In this document: positions 7,382 through 15,875 of the stretch, piece after piece | Numbering within the stretch: position 1 is the stretch's first letter | Layout: the number at the start of each line of letters is the position of its first letter | Source: Dichotomicrobium sp964466965 | GTDB taxonomy: Bacteria; Pseudomonadota; Alphaproteobacteria; Rhizobiales; Rhodomicrobiaceae | Assembly (NCBI GenBank): GCA_964466965.1 | Contig: CAYXPZ010000043.1 | Span: forward strand, 1-20,751 | DNA length: 20,751 bases | Direction: 5' to 3' | The notes under the pieces: model-generated | The model's database searches: none | Seen by the model: only the letters and a program-made list of their open reading frames with translations | Told to the model about the DNA's origin: nothing | Translations under genes and position numbers: made by a program

Positions 7382-8542
7382 ATGATGTTTGTTCGTTTGA
7401 TGAAGTCTCAGGGGATCACGATCGTCCTCGTCCTGGCGATCATGGCGTGGATGGCGAGCGGTCTGGTTGGTGGTCGCGACACCCCCGAGACGGCTGAATC
7501 AACGCAGAAGCCATCCGCGGCGCGTCCTTTGACCGAAGTGCAGGTCCGCGACATGCAGGCGCAGGAGGTCACGCGCTTTGTCGAGCTCCAGGGCCAAGCG
7601 GCGGCGGATCGGGTGGCCACGGTGCGCGCGGAGACCAGCGGGCGCGTTGTTGAGCTGCCCGGCGAGCGCGGAAAACGCGTCGCCGAAGGCGATGAACTGG
7701 CTGTTCTTGCGATGAACGACCGTAAGGCGCGCCTAACCGAAGCCGAAGCGCTTGTCGCCCAGCGCAAAAGCGAATTCGAAGCCGCTCAGCAACTCGGGCA
7801 GAAAGGCTACCAGGCCAAGAACCAGGTCCGCGAAGCGGAGGCTGCGCTAGCGACCGCACAAGCCCGCCTCGCAGCCATCCGTGAGGAAATCGCAGATGTG
7901 CGCATCAGCGCGCCCTTTGACGGCGTTCTGGAGACCCGCCCCGTGGAAATCGGCGATTATGTCTCCACGGGCGAGGAGGTGGCTTCGGTGGTCGATGATG
8001 ATCCGCTCAAGATCATCGCTCATGTGCCACAGCAAAAAGTCAACCGCATTACCGAAGGAGCGGCCGCGGATATCGAATTCATTACCGGCCAGACCGCAAC
8101 AGGAACTGTGGCGCTCGTCTCCTCCACGGCCGCAGAATCGACGCGAACCTACCAGATCGAAGTCGAAGTGGAGAACGGGGCACGCGCCTTCCGTGCGGGT
8201 ATGAGCGCCAACCTGCGCATCCCGACTGATGTGGTGCAGGCTCAGTTCGTGTCACCGGCGATATTCAGCCTGGACAGCGAAGGACGGCTTGGCATCAAGA
8301 CCGTGAACGCCAAAGACACAGTGGTCTTCCACCCAGTCGATACGGTACGGGCGACGCCGGAGGGCGTCTGGGTCACTGGCCTGCCGGAGACCGCCCGCGT
8401 GATCACGGTCGGCCAGGGGTTCGTGCGGGCAGGCGAGACGGTGAAGCCGGTTCCGGATGCCGCGCCGGAGGGCGAGCGCGCACCGCGCGGCGACAGCGTG
8501 CCCTCGGCCGGCGAGGTCGCGCGCACAGGACGCGCAGGCTAG
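7382..8542 (+). CDS. RND efflux periplasmic adaptor (membrane fusion protein)
   Basis: This protein of about 386 residues links an RND pump to an outer-membrane channel. It has an N-terminal membrane anchor (ITIVLVLAIMAWMASGLV), then a split lipoyl domain (first half VRAETSGRVVELPG, second half RISAPFDGVLETRPVEIGDYV). An alpha-helical hairpin rich in Glu, Ala and Gln lies between the halves, and a beta-barrel and membrane-proximal region follow. It lacks a lipobox cysteine, so it is anchored by the helix. The ATG at 7382 was preferred over 7376 because GGAG (7370-7373) lies 8 bases upstream of it. The permease gene begins 9 bases downstream, forming an operon. It is the AcrA/MexA type; the exported substrate is unknown. 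Confidence 0.9.
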   Translation: MMFVRLMKSQGITIVLVLAIMAWMASGLVGGRDTPETAESTQKPSAARPLTEVQVRDMQAQEVTRFVELQGQAAADRVATVRAETSGRVVELPGERGKRVAEGDELAVLAMNDRKARLTEAEALVAQRKSEFEAAQQLGQKGYQAKNQVREAEAALATAQARLAAIREEIADVRISAPFDGVLETRPVEIGDYVSTGEEVASVVDDDPLKIIAHVPQQKVNRITEGAAADIEFITGQTATGTVALVSSTAAESTRTYQIEVEVENGARAFRAGMSANLRIPTDVVQAQFVSPAIFSLDSEGRLGIKTVNAKDTVVFHPVDTVRATPEGVWVTGLPETARVITVGQGFVRAGETVKPVPDAAPEGERAPRGDSVPSAGEVARTGRAG

Positions 8543-8551
8543 GGCACCACC

Positions 8552-11500
8552 ATGACCAGACTTCTCGATGCTGCGTTCGACCGCTCCCGAACGGTTATCC
8601 TCGTGTTCCTGGCGCTGATGGCGACCGGCGCGGTGGCCTACCTTTCGATTCCCAAGGAGGCCGAGCCCGACGTCACCATCCCGACCATGTACGTCTCTGT
8701 GTTCCAGGACGGCATCTCGCCAGAGGACTCCGAGCGCCTGCTCGTGCGACCGCTTGAAAAGGAACTCCAGTCTATTGAGGGGCTGGACGAGATGAAGGCG
8801 AACGCCACGCAGAACTACGCGACGATCACGCTGGAATTCGAGGCCGGTTTCGACAGCGACCGCGCCCTGCAGGACGTGCGCGAGAAGGTCGACATCGCCA
8901 AGTCGGAACTGCCGGAAGACGCGGAAGAGCCCCGCGTTCAGGAAGTCAACGTGGCGCTGTTTCCCGTGCTGACCGCGGTGCTATCCGGGAGTGTGCCGGA
9001 GCGTAAGCTGGTCGAGCTGTCGCGGGACGTGAAAGATCGGCTGGAGGCGTTGCCGGGCGTGCTGGAAGTCGATATCGGCGGCAGTCGAGAAGACGTCGTC
9101 AATGTCCAGCTCGACCCGAACACGATGCAAACCTATGGCCTATCCTATGAAGAGGTGCTCCAGCGTATCTCGAACAATAATCAACTCGTGGCGGCCGGCG
9201 CGCTGGATACGGGCGCCGGGCGGATCGCGTTGAAGGTCCCAGGCGTTGTTGAGAGCTATGACGAGGTGCGCGACATGCCCGTCAAGGTCGACGGCGACCG
9301 CGTTGTCACCATCGGTGATATCGGCGTCGTGCGCCGCACCTATAAAGATCCTGAAGGCTTCGCGCGTGTTGGCGGCCAGCCCGCGCTGGCGCTGGAGATC
9401 AAAAAGCGTGTCGGTGCCAACATTATCGAGACCATCGCGCAATCTCGCGCAGTGATCGAGCAAATGCGCCAGTCGTGGCCGGCGGGCGTCAACGTCGCTT
9501 ACCTGCAGGACAAGTCGGAGCAGGTGCGCACGATGCTCGGAGACCTGCAGAACAACGTACTGACCGCGATCGTGCTGGTCATGGTCGTCGTCATCGCCGC
9601 GCTTGGCCTGCGGTCTGCGCTGCTCGTTGGGCTGGCAATCCCCGGGGCTTTCCTCGCTGGCATGGTGGTCATCGACGCGATGGGCTTTACGCTCAATATC
9701 GTTGTGCTGTTCAGCCTTATCATGGTCGTCGGCATGCTGGTGGACGGGGCGATCGTGGTTGTCGAGCTGGCGGACCGCAAAATGGATGAGGGCGAGTCGC
9801 GCGCCACGGCGTTCGCCACTGCCGCAAAGCGGATGTTCTGGCCGATCACAGCAGGTATTGCGACGACTCTGGCAGTGTTCTTTCCGTTGCTTTTTTGGCC
9901 GGGTGTCGTCGGTCAATTCATGCAGTATCTGCCGATTACGGTTATCGTGACGTTGATCGCCTCGCTCGCTATGGCGCTTGTGTTCATCCCGGTGATCGGC
10001 AAGGTGCTCGGCGGCGGCAAGCGCAGCGGCAACGCGCAAGTGGCCGCGGCCGCCGAGGGCGGCGATCTCGACCAGATCGGTGGTTTCACAGAATGGTATA
10101 TCCGTGGGCTGCGCGCGTCCGCGAACCGGCCCGGGGCAACCATCGCAGCGGTGATAGGTGTCGTGATCGGCGCGTATGCCCTGTATGGCGCGCTTGGCAA
10201 GGGCATCGAATTCTTCCCGGATGTCGAGCCGGATTTCGCCCAAGTGCAGATACAAGCGCGTGGCAACCTGTCAATTGAAGAACGCGATGCCATTGTCCAG
10301 CGGGTTGAAGAGCGGTTGCTGGGCCGCCCCGCCTTTGAAAACGTCTATGCGCGGACCATCGGCGATGGGCAGGCAAGACGCAACATGGCCGAGGACGTGA
10401 TCGGCGTCATCCAGCTTGAACTCACCGACTGGCAAACGCGCCCGCCTGCCGCTCAGGTGCTTGGAGATGTGCGCACGGACCTCGCCGATATTGCCGGCGT
10501 CAAGATCCAGGTGCGCGAGGAGGAGGGCGGCCCGGGCGGCGGCAAGCCCGTGCAAATCCAACTGACCACCGCGTCCCCGGAACAGCTGCCCGCCGCAGTC
10601 AGCCAAGTGCGTGACGCCATGAGCGCGCTTGGCGGCTTCGTTGATGTCACCGATTCGCGCCCTCTGCCCGGCGTAGAGTGGCGGCTACAGGTCGATCGGG
10701 CCGAGGCCGCCCGCTACGGGGCTGACATTACTGTTCTGGGCTATGCCGTTCAGATGGTCACGAACGGGGTCAAGGTCGCAGAATATCAGCCGGATGATAC
10801 GGATGAGGAGGTCGATATCCGCGTCCGCTTCCCATTCGGCGCGCGCAGCCTGGAACAGCTCGACCAACTCACAGTCCCCACGGAAAGCGGTCAGGTTCCG
10901 ATCGGCAACTTTGTGCGCTTCGAGCCAGCGCCGAAGACCGGCACCATCGAGCGTGTTGACGCCGAGCGCGTCATGACCATCGAGGCCGACGTTGCTGAAG
11001 GGCTGCTTGTCGATACCCAGGTGAAGAAACTGCAGGCCGCGCTCGACAGCGTCGAATTACCGCGCGGGGCGGAGGTCACCTTCAAGGGCGAGGACGAAGA
11101 CATCGCCGAGACCATGAACTTTCTGATGAACGCGTTCATCGCGGCGATCGGCCTGATGCTGATCCTGCTGGTCACACAGTTCAATAGCATATTCCAGGCG
11201 CTGCTGGTGATGAGCGCGATTGTGCTGTCGACGGCTGGCGTCCTGCTCGGCCTGCTGATCCGGGGCGAGCCGTTTGGCATTGTCATGGCCGGGATAGGTG
11301 TGATTGCGCTGGCCGGCATCGTCGTGAACAACAACATCGTGCTGATCGACACCTACAACGATCTGCGCCGCCGCGCCGGGCTCGACCCGATGGAAGCCGC
11401 GCTGAGGACAGGCGCCCAGCGTCTGCGGCCGGTTGTCCTCACGGTCGTGACGACCGTGCTCGGGCTGATGCCGATGGTGATGGCCATGAATATCGACATG

Positions 11501-11695
11501 ATCGGCCGCGAGATCGCCTTTGGCGCGCCCTCTACGCAATGGTGGACGCAGCTGTCTGCGGCGATCGCCGGCGGCTTGGTGTTTGCTACGATCCTGACGC
11601 TGATCCTCACGCCGAGCTTGCTGGTAGCCGGCGAACGGATGAGCGCGCGTTTGCGCCGCCCGCGCTTCAGAAGCCGGGCGCGGCGCGCGGCTTAG
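8552..11695 (+). CDS. RND multidrug-type efflux permease
   Basis: This 1047-residue inner-membrane protein is an AcrB-like proton-driven exporter of full family length. It has a first membrane helix near the N terminus, a large periplasmic loop, membrane segments about 335-500, a second periplasmic loop, and a second membrane block from about 865 to 1025. The TM4 motif reads GMLVDGAIVVVE at 394-405: Asp398 matches the first of the two AcrB proton-relay aspartates, but the second is Gly399. The TM10 region reads GIVVNNNIVLID at 922-933, with Asn where AcrB has its relay Lys. These variants occur in several RND subgroups, so the pump is probably active but couples differently from AcrB. It follows the adaptor gene by 9 bases. 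No outer-membrane factor gene is linked, so a TolC-like protein from elsewhere is presumably used. Confidence 0.92.
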   Translation: MTRLLDAAFDRSRTVILVFLALMATGAVAYLSIPKEAEPDVTIPTMYVSVFQDGISPEDSERLLVRPLEKELQSIEGLDEMKANATQNYATITLEFEAGFDSDRALQDVREKVDIAKSELPEDAEEPRVQEVNVALFPVLTAVLSGSVPERKLVELSRDVKDRLEALPGVLEVDIGGSREDVVNVQLDPNTMQTYGLSYEEVLQRISNNNQLVAAGALDTGAGRIALKVPGVVESYDEVRDMPVKVDGDRVVTIGDIGVVRRTYKDPEGFARVGGQPALALEIKKRVGANIIETIAQSRAVIEQMRQSWPAGVNVAYLQDKSEQVRTMLGDLQNNVLTAIVLVMVVVIAALGLRSALLVGLAIPGAFLAGMVVIDAMGFTLNIVVLFSLIMVVGMLVDGAIVVVELADRKMDEGESRATAFATAAKRMFWPITAGIATTLAVFFPLLFWPGVVGQFMQYLPITVIVTLIASLAMALVFIPVIGKVLGGGKRSGNAQVAAAAEGGDLDQIGGFTEWYIRGLRASANRPGATIAAVIGVVIGAYALYGALGKGIEFFPDVEPDFAQVQIQARGNLSIEERDAIVQRVEERLLGRPAFENVYARTIGDGQARRNMAEDVIGVIQLELTDWQTRPPAAQVLGDVRTDLADIAGVKIQVREEEGGPGGGKPVQIQLTTASPEQLPAAVSQVRDAMSALGGFVDVTDSRPLPGVEWRLQVDRAEAARYGADITVLGYAVQMVTNGVKVAEYQPDDTDEEVDIRVRFPFGARSLEQLDQLTVPTESGQVPIGNFVRFEPAPKTGTIERVDAERVMTIEADVAEGLLVDTQVKKLQAALDSVELPRGAEVTFKGEDEDIAETMNFLMNAFIAAIGLMLILLVTQFNSIFQALLVMSAIVLSTAGVLLGLLIRGEPFGIVMAGIGVIALAGIVVNNNIVLIDTYNDLRRRAGLDPMEAALRTGAQRLRPVVLTVVTTVLGLMPMVMAMNIDMIGREIAFGAPSTQWWTQLSAAIAGGLVFATILTLILTPSLLVAGERMSARLRRPRFRSRARRAA

Positions 11696-11868
11696 CGAGC
11701 AATCCGACAAAGCCCGTGCCGACCTCCGAGCCGGGATCCGCAGCGGTTTTCGGATAAATTGCGCGGCAAAACATAAAGATAAAGCTGCATACCGGTTCAA
11801 TCAGAACGGGTACGATGTAATCGCGGACGGCATGACCCTGGCCCTGACCGGACTGGACATGATTTTAT

Positions 11869-11944
11869 TGGTGAGCCCAGCAGGATTCGAACCTGCGACC
11901 TACTGATTAAAAGTCAGTTGCTCTACCAGCTGAGCTATGGGCCC
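11869..11944 (-). tRNA. tRNA-Lys (UUU)
   Basis: Read on the minus strand, 76 bases fold as a complete cloverleaf. The acceptor arms GGGCCCA and TGGGCTC pair with one G-T wobble. The D arm contains AGCTCAGCTGGTAGAGC, the anticodon loop CTTTTAA gives anticodon UUU, and the T arm contains GGTTCGAATCC. The CCA end is encoded (11869-11871). It lies between the efflux permease and the NYN gene, and there is no sign of an integrated element at its 3' end. Confidence 0.97.
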
Positions 11945-11963
11945 GGGTGTAGGCTGCGCACCG

Positions 11964-11992
11964 GTTTTGGCACGGTTTCATGGGGCTGTCAA
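11964..11992 (-). promoter_or_regulatory. Candidate promoter of tRNA-Lys
   Basis: A perfect -35 TTGACA lies at 11987-11992 on the minus strand. Seventeen bases later is CAAAAC (11964-11969), a weak -10. The tRNA begins 20 bases further on, a normal leader length. The -35 match is strong and the -10 is poor. Confidence 0.5.
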
Positions 11993-12118
11993 ACCGCGCT
12001 ATGCCGCAGGAAAGCGCCCATACCAACCAGGATTGGACCACCGTTTGCGCCGCTTCGAGGTCGCATCCCCAGCGCCTTGAACCTGCTTACGGACAATGCC
12101 GACTTTCAGATGATGGGC

Positions 12119-13822
12119 TCAACCATGCCGCTTGAAGCTCCGATTGTATCCGCCGAGATCCCCGCCGGGCAATTCGGCCTGGTCGTCGTCGAAGTGGGGC
12201 GGCATCGGAATGTCCGGTCGGTTGCCGCCGGCGCGTGGCGTGCGGCCCGCACCCTCCTCTTGCGCCGATCCGGACGACGAGGCGCCCGAGCCAACCCACT
12301 GAGCAGCGCCAAACCATACCTGGATGAGCTGGTGTTCATCATCCGTCAGGTCCAGCCCGGCCTGCTGGCAGCGTGAGACGATAACATTCTGGTACGTGCG
12401 CGCGATGGCGGCTGGCGTCCGCGCATGCTCAAGCCATGGGTCGATATCGTCAACCGAACTGATGACAAACGAAACATCCTGCTGGGCAAAGCGGACGCCG
12501 TTTTCCTCCGCCCGGTTCATGACAGCTTCCACCGTCCGGCCTGGCTGAAACCCGCGCTCAGTGATTTCCTGAGCAACAAGATTGAACAACAGTTGATATT
12601 CGCTCGGTGGCAGCGGCGGCGCCTTGGAGGCTTCATATATTCGCGTGATGGAATTCTGGAGCTCCGATAGGCGGTTGCTGTCAGCGGACTGGGCGTCGGG
12701 CGCGCTCGGGCCGCGCTGTAGACCGCTTTGACGCTGCGCCTCGTCGCCTCCTTGACCTTCGACAGTGTGCCGCACCGGATCGTAAACGCAGTGCGGCGGT
12801 GCCTCCGTAAGCCGCAGACGGTCCGGCAGGTTCCGCGACAAAAAATTGAGAAAACCACCGCAGCCGGCCCAGTTGGTGCCGACCGTCTTGGCGTGGCCAA
12901 GCTCCTTCATGGCCCGGTTGGCGAGGTAGGCGATCGGGACCGGTTTCTCCGCCTCTTGTACCGCCTGTACCACCAACTCCAAAACCTCCGAACCGATCTG
13001 CCGGAAATCATCCATCAACGCGCGGATGGTTGGTTCCTCGCCCTGGCCGGCGCCCGCCCGCGCCGTTGCGGCGCTAGCAGGCGGCGTGTTCCGCGCAGGC
13101 GGCTTTCCAGCGGGGACGCCGCTTGCCGGCTCATGCCCCAGCGCCTGATGCACGGCCTGGCCGACAGCGCGCGCGGCTTCGGCCTGTTTGTCGCCGCTAC
13201 CGAGCGCGCCGCGATCCTGCCAGTCCGGCGCGGGCAGCCCATCCGAGAGCAGGAACTGAACGAAATCCTTCTCCTCAATCCGCCCGTCGCAGAGGGCCGT
13301 GTAGGGCTGGGCTGTGTGGTCGTTGGCGTAAATGACGACTTCACGATCATACTCGCGCAGACGATGCAGCACCGGCGTAAAGTCAGCATCGCCTGACAAC
13401 AGAATAAATTCGTCGAAGCGGGTGCGATGCTCGATCATGTCGCGCACGTCGATCGCCATGCGGATGTCCGAGCCGTTCTTGAGTTGTGCGGTCAGCGGCG
13501 GACAGTCGATGACCTCAAAGCCCGATCGGATGAAGTGATGGCGTACGAAAATAAAGGAATTGGGATCGTTGTGCGCATCCCGGCCGGCGCGTCGCGGCAC
13601 CGGATTGCCGTAGACCCGGTTGACGATAAGCCTCCGGCGCAGCGCCGGCATGTCCGCCGCGCGGCGAATCAGCCGGCCAGATATGATGGCATTAAGCCAG
13701 GTACTCGGCGCCTGGGCAAACCGAGCAGCCGCGTCTTCGCTGCGCCTTTTGAGCGAAAGATAGACGTTGTCATAATCGACAAATAACGCGGAGAGGAACG
13801 CCCCCCTTTGCTCCGCAGACAT
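12119..13822 (-). CDS. NYN-domain (PIN-like) nuclease with a LOTUS-like domain
   Basis: This 567-residue cytoplasmic protein begins with a NYN domain (about 10-195), a PIN-like metal-dependent RNase fold. Acidic residues expected for metal binding are visible: Asp16 and Asp18 in VDYDN, Asp119 and Asp125, and Asp145 and Asp147 in GDADF. A disordered Ala/Pro/Gly linker (about 198-262) follows. Residues about 264-350 read like an OST-HTH/LOTUS domain, with GSEVLELVVQAV, NWAGCGGFLNFL and a closing HCVYDP segment. A second helical domain (about 384-508) is not recognised, and the C terminus is low-complexity. NYN proteins act in RNA processing or decay, and LOTUS domains bind RNA, so a sequence- or structure-guided RNase is plausible. 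The gene stands alone, 326 bases downstream of gloB. No strong ribosome site precedes the ATG. Confidence 0.82.
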   Translation of the reverse strand: MSAEQRGAFLSALFVDYDNVYLSLKRRSEDAAARFAQAPSTWLNAIISGRLIRRAADMPALRRRLIVNRVYGNPVPRRAGRDAHNDPNSFIFVRHHFIRSGFEVIDCPPLTAQLKNGSDIRMAIDVRDMIEHRTRFDEFILLSGDADFTPVLHRLREYDREVVIYANDHTAQPYTALCDGRIEEKDFVQFLLSDGLPAPDWQDRGALGSGDKQAEAARAVGQAVHQALGHEPASGVPAGKPPARNTPPASAATARAGAGQGEEPTIRALMDDFRQIGSEVLELVVQAVQEAEKPVPIAYLANRAMKELGHAKTVGTNWAGCGGFLNFLSRNLPDRLRLTEAPPHCVYDPVRHTVEGQGGDEAQRQSGLQRGPSAPDAQSADSNRLSELQNSITRIYEASKAPPLPPSEYQLLFNLVAQEITERGFQPGRTVEAVMNRAEENGVRFAQQDVSFVISSVDDIDPWLEHARTPAAIARTYQNVIVSRCQQAGLDLTDDEHQLIQVWFGAAQWVGSGASSSGSAQEEGAGRTPRAGGNRPDIPMPPHFDDDQAELPGGDLGGYNRSFKRHG

Positions 13823-14033
13823 CCGCTTAACCCCACTTTTGCGCCAGCCCGTCAGAGGCGCGCCGCATCCTTGTTATGCTGTCCGGAGACACCAAAGGCT
13901 GTGCGTCGTCGCCGACGCGTTTTCCTTCGCCCTCAAACGCCGATTTCAGGCGGCTCCGGTATACTGAATTTCCTGGGCTTCATTCTTGATTGCGAAAAGT
14001 GTGCCGCATCTTTCGCTGTCGCCGAATGAAGAC

Positions 14034-14051
14034 CCAACCCCCCGGGGCTGG
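14034..14051 (-). terminator. Weak hairpin, possible distal gloB terminator
   Basis: On the minus strand CCAGCCC and GGGTTGG form a 7-base-pair stem with one G-U pair and a CGGG loop, about 100 bases after the gloB stop. The bases that follow (GTCTTCATTC) are only mildly T-rich, so termination here is uncertain. Confidence 0.3.
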
Positions 14052-14112
14052 CTCCCGTTGCTTTATTAAAGGCTAATCGTCTGAGTGGAGCAAGCGCTGT
14101 TCGACGCATGCG

Positions 14113-14146
14113 GCGGGCATGGAGGCTTCATCCACATGATGCCCGC
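14113..14146 (-). terminator. Strong hairpin just after the gloB stop
   Basis: GCGGGCAT (14113-14120) and ATGCCCGC (14139-14146) are perfect 8-base inverted copies around an 18-base loop that can pair further (GGA with TCC). On the minus strand the stem begins 2 bases after the gloB stop codon. There is no T run, so it may be a factor-assisted terminator or an mRNA 3'-end stabiliser. Confidence 0.45.
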
Positions 14147-14148
14147 AG

Positions 14149-14907
14149 TTAATGCCGGTCTTTTCGCCGGCGCAGCGCAGCCCATACGTCCTCGTCGGCG
14201 GCGTCCTCCATGCCGAGCGTCTGGCGGATTTCCGCCGAATCAGGGCGTAGGAAGGGATTCGTTTCCAGCTCGCGGCCAAGCGTTGTGGGCAGCGTCGGCT
14301 GACCGCTGTCGCGCAGCCGGCGAACCTCTTCGGCACGCTGTTGCAGCGCGTCATTGCCTGATTCGACCGTGAGCGCGAATTCTGCATTGCTTAAGGTGTA
14401 TTCGTGGCCGCAGTAGACCTGGGTATCGCTTGGCAGGCGCATCAGCTTCTGCAGGGAATGCCACATCTGTGCTGGCGTGCCCTCGAACAGGCGACCGCAG
14501 CCGAGCGAAAACAATGTGTCCCCCGCGAACAACAAATGTGGCTCGTCAAAATAGTACACGATGTGATCCAGCGTATGGCCCGGCGTTTCGAGGACCTGCG
14601 CTTTACGGCTGCCGAAGCTGTAAGTCTCGCCCTCGCTCAGAGCCACCTCGACGCCGCTGATTTGCCCTTTGGCCGGCCCCGTTACAGTGCAACCGGTCTC
14701 GCTCTTCAGCGGACCGATCCCGGCGACATGATCCGGATGGTGATGTGTCACGAAGATATGGGTCAGCGCCCAGCCCTTGGCCGTAAGCGCATCGCGCACG
14801 GCCTCGGCCTCCGGGGCGTCGATCGACGCGGTCAGGCCCGCCTCGGCGTCATGGATCAGCACGCCAAAATTGTCCGAACGGCACATGAACTGGTAGACTT
14901 CAAGCAT
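14149..14907 (-). CDS. gloB: Hydroxyacylglutathione hydrolase (glyoxalase II)
   Basis: This 252-residue cytoplasmic metallo-beta-lactamase-fold enzyme hydrolyses S-D-lactoylglutathione to D-lactate and glutathione, the second step of methylglyoxal detoxification. The binuclear metal motif THHHPDH is at 54-60 (His55, His57, Asp59, His60). Further ligands are His111 (TPGHT), Asp130 (AGDTLF) and His168 (CGHEY). The C-terminal substrate-binding helices (NPFLR region) are present and the length is typical. I chose the ATG at 14907 because AGAGGG lies upstream at proper spacing; an in-frame TTG at 14943 adds 12 residues foreign to the family. It is divergent from the methyltransferase gene at 15039. 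Confidence 0.94.
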   Translation of the reverse strand: MLEVYQFMCRSDNFGVLIHDAEAGLTASIDAPEAEAVRDALTAKGWALTHIFVTHHHPDHVAGIGPLKSETGCTVTGPAKGQISGVEVALSEGETYSFGSRKAQVLETPGHTLDHIVYYFDEPHLLFAGDTLFSLGCGRLFEGTPAQMWHSLQKLMRLPSDTQVYCGHEYTLSNAEFALTVESGNDALQQRAEEVRRLRDSGQPTLPTTLGRELETNPFLRPDSAEIRQTLGMEDAADEDVWAALRRRKDRH

Positions 14908-15038
14908 TGGTGCGCCCTCTTGAGACTGACTGCGTGATCGCAACCTAACATCTGCGACGTCGTGCGCAACGGTTGGAAAGCGCGTTTCGCCCGTGCATCA
15001 GCGTACACGGCAGGGCGCTTGGCGTGGAGAAAACTGGC

Positions 15039-15875
15039 ATGCGTCCGGCTTTGCAAGACTTCGTGGATTTCTACGCCAGCCCGCTGGGGCACGTGGCGCG
15101 GCACCTGATCGCGCTGCGCATCCGGTCGCGTTGGAACAATGTCCGCGGGCAGTGCGTCGCGGGCGTCGGCTATCCCACCCCTTATCTGCGCGCGCTCAAG
15201 ACCGAAGCCGAGCGGGTGGTCGCGCTGATGCCGCGGCCGCAAGGCGTGATCTACTGGCCGCAGGACGGGCGAAATATCGCCGCCATGTTCGAGGAGCCGG
15301 ATCTGCCGCTGCCGGACAACACGGTTGATTGCCTTCTCGCGGTTCATTGTCTCGAAATGAGCGACAACAGCGATCAGCTACTGCGGGAGTTCTGGCGCGT
15401 TCTCCGCCCCGAAGGCCGGCTGTTGCTCGTGCTGCCGAACCGGACTGGGTTGTGGGCGCGCGCGGACCATACGCCCCTTGGCGCAGGGCAGCCGTTCAGT
15501 CAGGGGCAAATTCACCGTAAGCTGGAAAGCGCCATGTTCTCGGTTCAGGCTGATCTGCCGTGTGTGTTCATGCCTCCGGTCAGTTGGCGGGTCATGCTAC
15601 ATGCGGCCCCAGCCTGGGAGCGCGCCGGGCGCCGGGTCTGGCCGGCGCTGTCTGGCGTGCTGGTGGTCGAGGCGCGCAAGGAACTGCACGGTGTGATTGG
15701 CCCCGCGGAAGTGCGTCTCAAGCCAGCGATGGGACGGGCTGCAGTAGCGCGGCCAGCGATGGCGCGCCTGGCAGCCAGACACAAGCCGGCGCGGCGCCGT
15801 TCACTTGTGCGTCAGCAAGAAGACAGCCTGCTGCCCGAACAGGTTCTGCCAACTGAGCGGAAGGCCGATACGTAG
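15039..15875 (+). CDS. SAM-dependent methyltransferase-fold protein divergent from gloB
   Basis: This 278-residue protein has a class I methyltransferase fold of the type-11 kind. Motif I is unusual (VAGVGYPTPYL), and the acidic strand is followed by PLPDNTVDCLLAVHCLEM and then REFWRVLRPEGRLLLVLPNR, the motif IV and post-I regions. Proteins like this are commonly encoded next to gloB in alphaproteobacteria, but I know no assigned substrate. The ATG at 15039 has GGAG about 10 bases upstream and begins at the conserved part; a TTG at 14973 would add 22 unlikely residues. Its last 75 bases overlap the end of metW on the other strand, so its basic tail is read from antisense metW sequence. Confidence 0.8.
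   Translation: MRPALQDFVDFYASPLGHVARHLIALRIRSRWNNVRGQCVAGVGYPTPYLRALKTEAERVVALMPRPQGVIYWPQDGRNIAAMFEEPDLPLPDNTVDCLLAVHCLEMSDNSDQLLREFWRVLRPEGRLLLVLPNRTGLWARADHTPLGAGQPFSQGQIHRKLESAMFSVQADLPCVFMPPVSWRVMLHAAPAWERAGRRVWPALSGVLVVEARKELHGVIGPAEVRLKPAMGRAAVARPAMARLAARHKPARRRSLVRQQEDSLLPEQVLPTERKADT

Larger units (their letters stand above)
13823..14148. other. Intergenic region between gloB and the NYN nuclease gene
   Basis: This 326-base stretch should contain the end of the gloB transcript and the promoter of the NYN gene, both on the minus strand. Two hairpins lie in its right half (listed separately). I could not find a convincing promoter pair. Open frames inside it have no ribosome site or recognisable product. 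Confidence 0.55.

Noticed and set aside
9140..10255. Long minus-strand open frame opposite the efflux permease
   Set aside because: Its product is His/Asp/Arg-rich without domain features, and the plus-strand RND protein is certain.
11869..11944. tRNA-Lys as an integration site of a mobile element
   Set aside because: No integrase, no repeated tRNA 3' end and no phage or plasmid genes are present in the flanks.
11918..12376. Plus-strand open frame beginning inside the tRNA-Lys region
   Set aside because: It overlaps both the tRNA and the 3' end of the NYN gene and has no supporting features.
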